A DNA stretch of 12,054 nucleotides from an uncultured Lachnospiraceae bacterium (GTDB lineage: Bacteria; Bacillota; Clostridia; Lachnospirales; Lachnospiraceae): NCBI GenBank assembly GCA_902797015.1, contig CADBRG010000138.1:1-12054 (forward strand), in the 5' to 3' direction. The notes beneath the pieces were generated by a model that was given only the letters and a program-made list of their open reading frames with translations, searched no databases and was not told the origin of the DNA. A program made the translations under genes and the position numbers. This document shows, in pieces, positions 6,901 through 12,054 of this stretch (positions are counted from its first letter, which is position 1; each line of letters opens with the position of its first letter).

Positions 6901-9900
6901 GTTCTGCAAATTCGTCAAGCCAGGTGACTTTTTCGCTGAATCCGATTTCCGCCCCTTTGTGGGCATCGGAAAGCAATGAAATATCACAGTCTGTCAGCAG
7001 GATATCAGAAAGAACTGATGCCCTGTACAACTCTGACAGCACCTTGATGAAAGAAGCTTCGAGAAGTTCCATGTCTTCTCTCAGGAAACAGGTTACATCA
7101 TAGTCCAAGAGGATATTGTATCCCATTCCCTTTGGTTTTATCATGATGCTGATCGGAAATTTCGGCGTATCGAGCATCAGCTCATTCGCTTCATATGAAT
7201 TCACATAATAATAGCCTAACTCCCCCTGATAGGTCATCAGGATATCCGTACGTTCATGGATCGTACTGTAGATCATGTCCCGGCGCTCACAGGTATTCAT
7301 GATTTGGCGCTGTATCTGTCTGATGAGCGCTTCCGGAGTTGTTTGCCCCTGTGCTTCTGCGAGATATTCCTTTTTCCACACGACAGGAACGGATCTGGCG
7401 AAAAGTCCGAAGGTTCGCATGAGATCAATTGCATTTTCGGATCTGCCGTTATAGGTACTTGCAATAAACGGCGCTTCTCCGCCGAGAAGATAAAGAGTAA
7501 GCAACAGTGCGCTGTGAAAATAGCTGCTCTCCGTAAATCCTTTTTCTCTGCAATAACGAATGATACGTTCGGCGGGGATCGTCTTTACAAGCTGTGCGGA
7601 TCTTCGAGGAAGTCCGGCTGCTTGCGGAGAATAGTACGGGTATTTGAAACTCTCGGTTTCCGCCATTAAGCTGGTTTTGTATTCCTGATCAGAATAACCG
7701 AAAGCATCGTTCTCTTCCTCCTGTAAGATAAACGCAGGAAAGCTCAGCTTTTCATTTTCCACATCCTGTCCCGAAATCAGCCGAGACAGATCATCGGTCA
7801 TGATCTTAAGGCTGAATCCGTCAGCAATAATATGGTGGACATCAAAAAAAGCATATACTTTATCAGGCGATTCTATAATTCTGATCCTGTATAATCGTTC
7901 ATGAAAGATACTATATGGTTTCACAAGCTCCTGGAAGTATTCCCTTTCACGCTTCGTATCCGGAAAGCTTTGCGCGATGCATTCGGTTTCGATCACCAGC
8001 TCCTCATCGAAAATTTTCTGGTATACCTCACAGCCATAGATCCAACTGTCAGCGGGAACATCATTTTTGGGAATAATCCTTGTTTTCAGAGAACTGTGGA
8101 TCACAGACAGACGCCTGAATGCGCTTTTAAGTATATCCGGATTCACCTCAGATATCGGAAATACCATATAGGAAGGAATATTATACTGAACTGAATTCTT
8201 GTTCGCTACACATTCCGCAAGGATACCAAGCTGATTTTTTGTAAGCGGGATGTATTCCCTTTCACAGGTGGTATATGTTTCTGTATCAGTTTCCGGGTGA
8301 GCCTGTTTATTTCTGACGATCCTGGACAGGTTTGCGATATCCGGCTTTTCCATGATCTCAGAAAGCGATACCTGGATCCGGAATCTTTCCTCCAGCAGAC
8401 CGATCAGCGTGATGACTGAAAGAGAACTCATGCCCAATGAGATCAGATTGGCGTCAGCATTTATCGCTTGACGGCTTTCCAAGACCTCGCAGACAATATC
8501 GTTCAGCTCCCTTTCAAGTTCGTCAGGGATATCAGCGTCTTCTTGCAATGATAGGTCGGAATTAGGCATTGGCAGATGCTGCAGCAGTGTTTTTCCGTGA
8601 TGATTGATGTCCACCTTATCAAGACGGAACATATGCGTTGGAAGCGAGTGATCCGGCAAAACCTCCCGGAGTCTCTTGCGGGCATCATCTATCGAAATCT
8701 CTGTATTCCCGGTATAGTACACGCAGATAAACACCCTTGTATTCTCCGTCATACATTTCACATATACCCAGTCCGTCTCATACACACTTTTTACTGCTTC
8801 TTCTACTTCGGATGGATCTACCCATAATCCGTGGATCTTGACCATATCGTCCTTCCGTCCCGTGACAACGATCTCACCATTGGGCAAAAGTCTGCCTATG
8901 TCGCCTGAACGCACCAAGCCGTGATCAGACGCCTTCCCAGCATCTCTGCAATGACCGACATAGCCTCGAAAAAACGGATTCTCATAGCATATTTCACCTT
9001 GTTCTCCTGCCTTTACAGGGTCTCCGTTCTCGTTTAGGATCATTGTGCGGCTGCTTGTAAGCTGTGACGTTCCGATCGGTATGATGCCTTGTTCTCCATT
9101 TACACGGTGCAATGCCGCAACAAATCCAGACTCGGTCTGCCCGTACATATTGTATATCTCAAATTCTTCCTGCACAATATCGCTGACTTTTTCTCCGCCC
9201 AAAACAAGAACTCTCATTTCGGGATTGAAACGATCAACGATCCGATAATAGGCAGGTGTCATAAAGCTGACAGTGATCCTGTGTTCACGAAAATATTCTT
9301 TCAAGGCTGATGGATTGCTTATGGTCGTTCCCGGAACAGCATACAAAGTCATACCTTTGGAAAGAGCAATATTGAGAAGTATCATTCCTGCTGCAAATGT
9401 CAGCGGAGACAAGAGCGCGATCCTGTCATCTGTATGGGGGATATCCTTCCCGTTATACCGCAGTGATGCTGCACACAGTGACATCGCCCCACGTTCCATC
9501 ACCACACCCTTTGGTCTTCTGGTAGAGCCGGAAGTATACATGATGTAGGCAGCCGTATGCGGATCAACGTTCACATGACCTTGATCTCCCTTTTCATTCA
9601 GCATTTGCTGTAGTGTCTGTCCATCTATCAGCATTTTGCAGCCGCATTCTTCATACATATATCTGGTAACTTCGCTGCTCTGTCCGTGGTCAATAAAAAG
9701 GAAGGCAGCGCCTGCTTTCAGCACACCTACATAAGCAATGATCTTGTCAAGGGTATCTTCCAGATCGATCATAATAACATCTTCGGGTTTAATATTCCAG
9801 TGTTTCAGTCGGCTGTAGATCCTGGACGAATACATATCAATATCCGCATAGGTATAGCTCCTGTTTCCGGCATATACAGCTTTTTTTTCCGGAAGCAGCC

Positions 9901-9937
9901 GAAAATTCTGTTCGATTAGATCTAATATATCCTGCAT
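3998..9937 (-). CDS. Non-ribosomal peptide synthetase, A-T-C-A-T-C
   Basis: This is a 1979-residue two-module synthetase. A1 (1-455) has YTSGSTRRPKG (134-144), MYGQTESG (264-271), SGD (344-346), GRKDDMVKIHG (360-370) and lysine K449. T1 (470-545) carries LGMSSL with S505. C1 (560-985) has HHIIADG (701-707). A2 (1000-1470) has YTSGSTGLPKG (1136-1146), NAYGPTE (1264-1270), the GRRDRQIKRRG tail and K1460. T2 (1478-1545) has LGGNSL with S1513. C2 (1558-1979) has HHVLYDG (1689-1695). A1 reads FAAG (181-184) where alpha-amino-acid domains have an Asp, and its GLWVDPSEVE tail resembles aryl/acyl-CoA ligases, so it probably loads an acid without an alpha-amino group. A2 keeps the Asp (FDIS) and has Glu three residues later. 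No thioesterase or reductase follows. The ATG at 9937 has AAGGAG 5 bases upstream. The gene lies 14 bp after the exporter. It is cytosolic and needs an external phosphopantetheinyl transferase. Confidence 0.95.
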   Translation of the reverse strand: MQDILDLIEQNFRLLPEKKAVYAGNRSYTYADIDMYSSRIYSRLKHWNIKPEDVIMIDLEDTLDKIIAYVGVLKAGAAFLFIDHGQSSEVTRYMYEECGCKMLIDGQTLQQMLNEKGDQGHVNVDPHTAAYIMYTSGSTRRPKGVVMERGAMSLCAASLRYNGKDIPHTDDRIALLSPLTFAAGMILLNIALSKGMTLYAVPGTTISNPSALKEYFREHRITVSFMTPAYYRIVDRFNPEMRVLVLGGEKVSDIVQEEFEIYNMYGQTESGFVAALHRVNGEQGIIPIGTSQLTSSRTMILNENGDPVKAGEQGEICYENPFFRGYVGHCRDAGKASDHGLVRSGDIGRLLPNGEIVVTGRKDDMVKIHGLWVDPSEVEEAVKSVYETDWVYVKCMTENTRVFICVYYTGNTEISIDDARKRLREVLPDHSLPTHMFRLDKVDINHHGKTLLQHLPMPNSDLSLQEDADIPDELERELNDIVCEVLESRQAINADANLISLGMSSLSVITLIGLLEERFRIQVSLSEIMEKPDIANLSRIVRNKQAHPETDTETYTTCEREYIPLTKNQLGILAECVANKNSVQYNIPSYMVFPISEVNPDILKSAFRRLSVIHSSLKTRIIPKNDVPADSWIYGCEVYQKIFDEELVIETECIAQSFPDTKREREYFQELVKPYSIFHERLYRIRIIESPDKVYAFFDVHHIIADGFSLKIMTDDLSRLISGQDVENEKLSFPAFILQEEENDAFGYSDQEYKTSLMAETESFKYPYYSPQAAGLPRRSAQLVKTIPAERIIRYCREKGFTESSYFHSALLLTLYLLGGEAPFIASTYNGRSENAIDLMRTFGLFARSVPVVWKKEYLAEAQGQTTPEALIRQIQRQIMNTCERRDMIYSTIHERTDILMTYQGELGYYYVNSYEANELMLDTPKFPISIMIKPKGMGYNILLDYDVTCFLREDMELLEASFIKVLSELYRASVLSDILLTDCDISLLSDAHKGAEIGFSEKVTWLDEFAEQVRARAGKTAVCAGNGEYTYKELDELSDKVACYLLENNVRTNDFVAVRMPRIKEFSAAIIGIHKCGAAYVPVDMDNPPARMEYILHDSEAKILLTEETMAMISGREHKTFVHRAVPDGNAYMIYTSGSTGLPKGVVIQHRALYNYLQYVQRKVGLDENCRISCYASFSFDISVEGLFAPLIAGGAVWIVPSSVRKDIRALETFLRDNAVTGGCFPTQIGQLLGHEKTLSMDYITLIGEKMTAVPVNSGRVFNAYGPTECTVVVSYYEIEKNREYNEIPIGKPMYNTMLLILDPFGGILPDGAVGELCIGGEQLSKGYHHNPEKTSQAFTPLKQDGSIRIYHTGDLAKFTAGGELIFLGRRDRQIKRRGFRIEPGEIESAALKCDAVKEVFLHCVTEKLILYYTLQNAAGDTSAVTDEIAAVLAKELPDYMLPDGYMELEEMPLTPNGKIDISRLPEYHFTSSRYTPPRNQLEISMCQMMSQLLGVDKVGINDDFFELGGNSLDVVQFLVMLGDNYELADIYNGRTVSGIIREGRKKKKVNAIEQSTVYPLTEEQKKFFFVEEMGARPEISYANVPMLFQLPDDTDMELLRSALLRIIDNHPYLKVRFRENPDMNAASDDWYVAQRDDTIPPEVQLYRGIKPDKATLIKPYNLIGNENLYRIALYDSADEKYIFLDFHHVLYDGESLLIMINELKRLMAGQDILPEIMTGYEAAEEELQQKIQHKNEIISFYHELLKNSDKKLNDWINDRRDIRDRIQRSESFDETKGLAQVMNSRVICVSKSRVDMKYVRERCKEMHITENMFFNAAFACLLGECNGKSEALYANVIRNRDVAYLKNTVTMMCRTVPLYLRVTEKELSTEPFLKQLRKAVANAQKGCLLTYENICNSNKIIVPRITMIFRERPSDEEVIPGCRQISLNNLESIDTLMVKIYFNSDDTLYVKFDTSLDFSTAEINVMTERLDELFTKI

Positions 9938-9942
9938 TTTTA

Positions 9943-9948
9943 CTCCTT
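9943..9948 (-). promoter_or_regulatory. Ribosome binding site deciding the NRPS start
   Basis: AAGGAG (9948-9943) lies 5 bases before ATG 9937-9935. The frame is open to an upstream TTG at 9955, but that codon would overlap this site and has none of its own, so the ATG start is preferred. Confidence 0.8.
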
Positions 9949-9951
9949 CTC

Positions 9952-11685
9952 TCAATGTGCGTTTTCAAACGAAAAGCAAACCCGGTTGAATGACATAGCA
10001 GATCCTCCCTTTTTTTGATCCACTTTTCCATAAAATCCCGTCAGAACATATTGACGGAACGAGGCAAGTTCCGCGTCTTCATCAATGAGATCAAATACTA
10101 CACCGTTATCCCGGAATATGATCTCTATATCATCTTTGCAGATTACGGTTAGTTCTGCCGTTACTTTTTTGTCCGGCTCATTACGCTCATAAATAAGCAT
10201 AAAGACTTCTTCAATCAAAAATTCAACCTTTTTAACGATCTTTCCAGATGTCGATTTTTCCAACAGATACTGTCTCGCCTGATCCCGGACATCCATAATC
10301 GCAGATACGCCCAGTTCTATATCCCAGCTTTTTATATTTTTGGGGGGCGCAGGCATCATCATTGAATTGTCTTTGACCGACAGCAGACGTACAGCTATCA
10401 GCGCCAGAACAAAGGTAAGCAGCGGACAAAGCATTGTTCCTATCCAAAGTCCGTTTACGCCCAAAAGCGCTCCGAAGGCAACAAAGCATATAACGTAAAA
10501 CACTGAATCCTTGAACCGGGCTATAACTGTGGCAAATAATTCATGATGAGCTGAATTGTAATAGGCAGTTAAAAAAGAAACGAGTCCGTTGAATGTAAAT
10601 GTCAAAGCCGCTATCCTGATTCCGGTGATACACGCTCGTTTTGTTTCCGGATCAGATAAAGAAAAGATAACGGGATAAAGAGGTGCTATCAGTAATGCCA
10701 AAGCAGTTATCACTGCACCCATAATGATGATCCATTTTTTCGTTAGATGAATGATCTTGCACATACCATCGGGGTTCTTTTCCCCCCGATAAGTGTTTAG
10801 GATCGGAAGCATGGATTCGATCGCCACGGAAAACAGCGCTGTCAAACCAACCGCCTGACCTACTACGGAATTGATCGCAAGATATTCAGCCCCGAAATTC
10901 TTGATGACAAAGGCAGATATGATTACACCGTTTACGCCACTGAACAACGAATACGAAGAATCGATCGCACTTAATTTTATAATATCTATCTGCTTTTTTA
11001 GGGAATAATACGGTTTGTACTTCAAATTGCATTCCTTCTTCAAGAAATGCATACAGTACAATAACAGACATACCAAACCGCTCAGCAGCGTTCCAAGTCC
11101 GATCCCTTCAATGCCCAGAAAAATAGCTCCGATGAGTGACAGAATAATATTACCGATAAAGTAAATGGTATTGGCAATGGAGCAGAGTTTTACATCTCCG
11201 TCGCAGAAAACCATCTGACCGATCAGGAAAACAATGGGTGACAAAACATAAACGTACTTATAATACTTTAAATACCCCAAAGCGAGAGTCAAAGTCTCTC
11301 CGGAAAGCGAGTAAATATCAAAGTATCGCTCCCCGTGAAAAATCATGATCACCGAAAAAACAGCTGTGAGTATCAGCGCTGCTGTCATAGAAGTGGAGAA
11401 ATATTGATTTGCTGTTTTTTTATCATACTCACCGATTTTTTCTGGAAAAATGATCCTGCATCCGCTTGCAAGGATCATGATACAGAAGCTTGGTATAGAA
11501 CCCAGAGGGCCAGATACAGCAATGGCTGAAATACCTGCCGATCCAAAGAAATAGCTTGTCATGACCATATCTGACAGGTTGATTATTACCGACAGAACCG
11601 CTTGAAGGATCCCGATAAAAAACATATGCGTAAACAAGGTTTTGCAAAACATCGGATCGTCCTGCGAGAATACTTTCAATTTCAT
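9952..11685 (-). CDS. MATE-family exporter fused to a degenerate HATPase domain
   Basis: This is a 577-residue membrane protein. Residues 10-435 contain about twelve hydrophobic segments in two halves, separated by a polar loop near 215-235, as in the MATE/MOP transporters that export drugs and secondary metabolites by ion antiport. An ordinary MATE protein would end near 440-460. Here a soluble domain of about 120 residues follows (455-577). It resembles the HATPase_c_2 fold of RsbW/SpoIIAB anti-sigma kinases, with VEFLIEEVFMLIYE (487-500) in the N-box position, FRDNGVVFD (524-532) as the G1 box and a terminal GGSAMSFNRVCFSF. The N-box asparagine that holds Mg-ATP is replaced by leucine. GGGGAG lies 8 bases before ATG 11685. 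Its position at the head of the unit suggests it exports the NRPS product. The role of the tail is unknown. Confidence 0.88.
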   Translation of the reverse strand: MKLKVFSQDDPMFCKTLFTHMFFIGILQAVLSVIINLSDMVMTSYFFGSAGISAIAVSGPLGSIPSFCIMILASGCRIIFPEKIGEYDKKTANQYFSTSMTAALILTAVFSVIMIFHGERYFDIYSLSGETLTLALGYLKYYKYVYVLSPIVFLIGQMVFCDGDVKLCSIANTIYFIGNIILSLIGAIFLGIEGIGLGTLLSGLVCLLLYCMHFLKKECNLKYKPYYSLKKQIDIIKLSAIDSSYSLFSGVNGVIISAFVIKNFGAEYLAINSVVGQAVGLTALFSVAIESMLPILNTYRGEKNPDGMCKIIHLTKKWIIIMGAVITALALLIAPLYPVIFSLSDPETKRACITGIRIAALTFTFNGLVSFLTAYYNSAHHELFATVIARFKDSVFYVICFVAFGALLGVNGLWIGTMLCPLLTFVLALIAVRLLSVKDNSMMMPAPPKNIKSWDIELGVSAIMDVRDQARQYLLEKSTSGKIVKKVEFLIEEVFMLIYERNEPDKKVTAELTVICKDDIEIIFRDNGVVFDLIDEDAELASFRQYVLTGFYGKVDQKKGGSAMSFNRVCFSFENAH

Positions 11686-11738
11686 TTATACAGCTCCCCT
11701 CGACATATTACCCATGATACCAAAAGGAGTATTTTCCA

Positions 11739-11930
11739 TTGATATCGCAATATGATAGTTTGTCCTTTGGGGTTGACGAGACATTGATCATTATTCCATA
11801 CTTGCTGTACTTTGTACAGTATGTATTTGAGCGGGTTTTACAGAATCATGACATATTCAATGAAGATAACTATCTCACCAACGCTAAAAAATTTGACGGT
11901 TATATCAGTTATACTACATCCTATCATTAG
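11739..11930 (+). CDS. Possible small protein, TTG start, unknown
   Basis: A 63-codon frame starts with TTG at 11739 and has AAAAGGAG ending 9 bases upstream (11722-11729), ideal spacing for a ribosome binding site. The peptide is Tyr-rich, with a hydrophobic run (TLIIIPYLLYFVQYVF, about residues 15-30) followed by a polar, Asn/Asp-rich tail. It could be a single-pass membrane peptide or a broken piece of a larger protein. I recognise no family. Against it, there is no clear plus-strand promoter upstream of the site, and the frame overlaps the proposed minus-strand promoter and palindrome. Treat it as a candidate. Confidence 0.3.
   Translation: MISQYDSLSFGVDETLIIIPYLLYFVQYVFERVLQNHDIFNEDNYLTNAKKFDGYISYTTSYH
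11773..11802 (+). promoter_or_regulatory. Weak candidate plus-strand promoter
   Basis: TTGACG (11773-11778) is followed after 18 bases by CATACT (11797-11802), matching 5 and 4 of 6 consensus positions. It would produce a long leader towards the gene at 12026, with the palindrome just after the -10 box. It is weaker than the promoter at 11973-12001 and may be chance. Confidence 0.2.
11790..11818 (-). promoter_or_regulatory. Candidate promoter of the exporter-NRPS unit
   Basis: On the minus strand, TGTACA (11818-11813) and AATAAT (11795-11790) are separated by 17 bases, matching the sigma-A consensus at 4 and 5 of 6 positions. Transcription would start near 11783, giving a leader of about 98 bases before the exporter start. 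The -35 box lies inside the palindrome at 11805-11819. No better minus-strand promoter was found. Confidence 0.4.
11805..11819. promoter_or_regulatory. Palindromic operator candidate CTGTAC-TTT-GTACAG
   Basis: This is a perfect 6+6 inverted repeat with a 3-base spacer. It overlaps the -35 box of the candidate exporter promoter and lies just past a possible plus-strand -10 box. That position suits a repressor acting in both directions. The protein that binds it is not identified. Confidence 0.45.
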
Positions 11931-11969
11931 GGTATTGATATGGCTCATTCATGAAATAAGACTGATATA
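11901..11969. repeat. Spaced inverted repeat TATATCAGT / ACTGATATA
   Basis: TATATCAGT at 11901-11909 is the exact reverse complement of ACTGATATA at 11961-11969. The centres are 60 bases apart, and the second arm ends 3 bases before the -35 box of the plus-strand promoter. It could be two half-sites for a looping regulator or a chance match in AT-rich DNA. Confidence 0.3.
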
Positions 11970-11972
11970 CTA

Positions 11973-12001
11973 TTGCCAAAAGAGAAAAAGTGATGTATAA
12001 T
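11973..12001 (+). promoter_or_regulatory. Sigma-A promoter of the gene at 12026
   Basis: TTGCCA (11973-11978) and a perfect TATAAT (11996-12001) are separated by 17 bases. Transcription would start near 12008, leaving a leader of only about 18 bases with the ribosome binding site inside it. Confidence 0.8.
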
Positions 12002-12025
12002 GGAATAAGAAAGGGAGGATGAAAT

Positions 12026-12054
12026 ATGCCAGTAAATTTGATGGATTTAGCAGA
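12026..12054 (+). CDS. Start of a gene running off the window, possibly a LacI-type regulator
   Basis: ATG at 12026 follows GGGAGG (12013-12018) by 7 bases and sits behind a strong promoter. Only MPVNLMDLA is visible. An alternative ATG at 12019 abuts the ribosome binding site and is unlikely. The pattern Val-x-Leu-x-Asp-Leu-Ala within the first nine residues is compatible with the first helix of LacI-family repressors, which often begin this way and often control sugar genes such as amylases. Nine residues cannot settle the identity. Confidence 0.6.

Larger units (their letters stand above)
11686..12025. other. Divergent regulatory region between exporter and next gene
   Basis: This 340-base AT-rich stretch separates the minus-strand exporter unit from a plus-strand gene. 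It carries a plausible minus-strand promoter, a perfect palindrome, a good plus-strand promoter, a 9-base inverted repeat pair 60 bases apart (11901-11909 and 11961-11969) and one possible small ORF. No RNA gene or riboswitch was recognised. Confidence 0.6.

Overview
The window looks like a Gram-positive, gut- or rumen-type Clostridia genome. A Ruminococcus-like Oscillospiraceae is my best guess, from intermediate GC content, strong GGAG-type ribosome binding sites and the gene content; this is inference, not proof. Three blocks are visible.

Block 1 (about 1-1710, + strand) is the right part of a transposable element. It holds the C-terminal end of a Mu/TnsB-type transposase, an ExeA/TniB-type AAA+ ATPase and a small acidic protein. 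The three reading frames overlap at their junctions. A structured stretch, a strong intrinsic terminator (1461-1499) and a set of short direct repeats that look like transposase binding sites (1519-1710) follow. These genes read as more GC-rich than the genes to the right, which fits horizontal arrival. The left end lies outside the window.

Block 2 (about 1711-2119) has no convincing intact gene. It contains a strong minus-strand terminator hairpin (1711-1742) and a minus-strand stretch that reads like decayed coding sequence.

Block 3 (2120-11685, minus strand) is a three-gene set read from right to left. It consists of a MATE-type exporter fused to a degenerate HATPase (anti-sigma-like) domain, a 1979-residue non-ribosomal peptide synthetase (NRPS) with domain order A-T-C-A-T-C, and a neopullulanase/cyclomaltodextrinase-type GH13 amylase. 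The exporter and NRPS are 14 bp apart and clearly form one unit. The amylase follows after 123 bp. The NRPS is the most interesting element. Its first adenylation domain lacks the aspartate that binds the alpha-amino group and has a tail like that of aryl/acyl-CoA ligases, suggesting a starter acid that is not an amino acid. It ends in a condensation domain, with no thioesterase or reductase. The simplest product is a starter acid joined to one amino acid and passed to a free nucleophile, then exported by the MATE protein. No phosphopantetheinyl transferase is in the window.

The region at 11686-12025 carries a likely minus-strand promoter with an overlapping perfect palindrome, a possible small TTG-started ORF, and a very good plus-strand promoter (TTGCCA-17-TATAAT) driving a gene that starts at 12026. 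Only about nine codons of that gene are visible.
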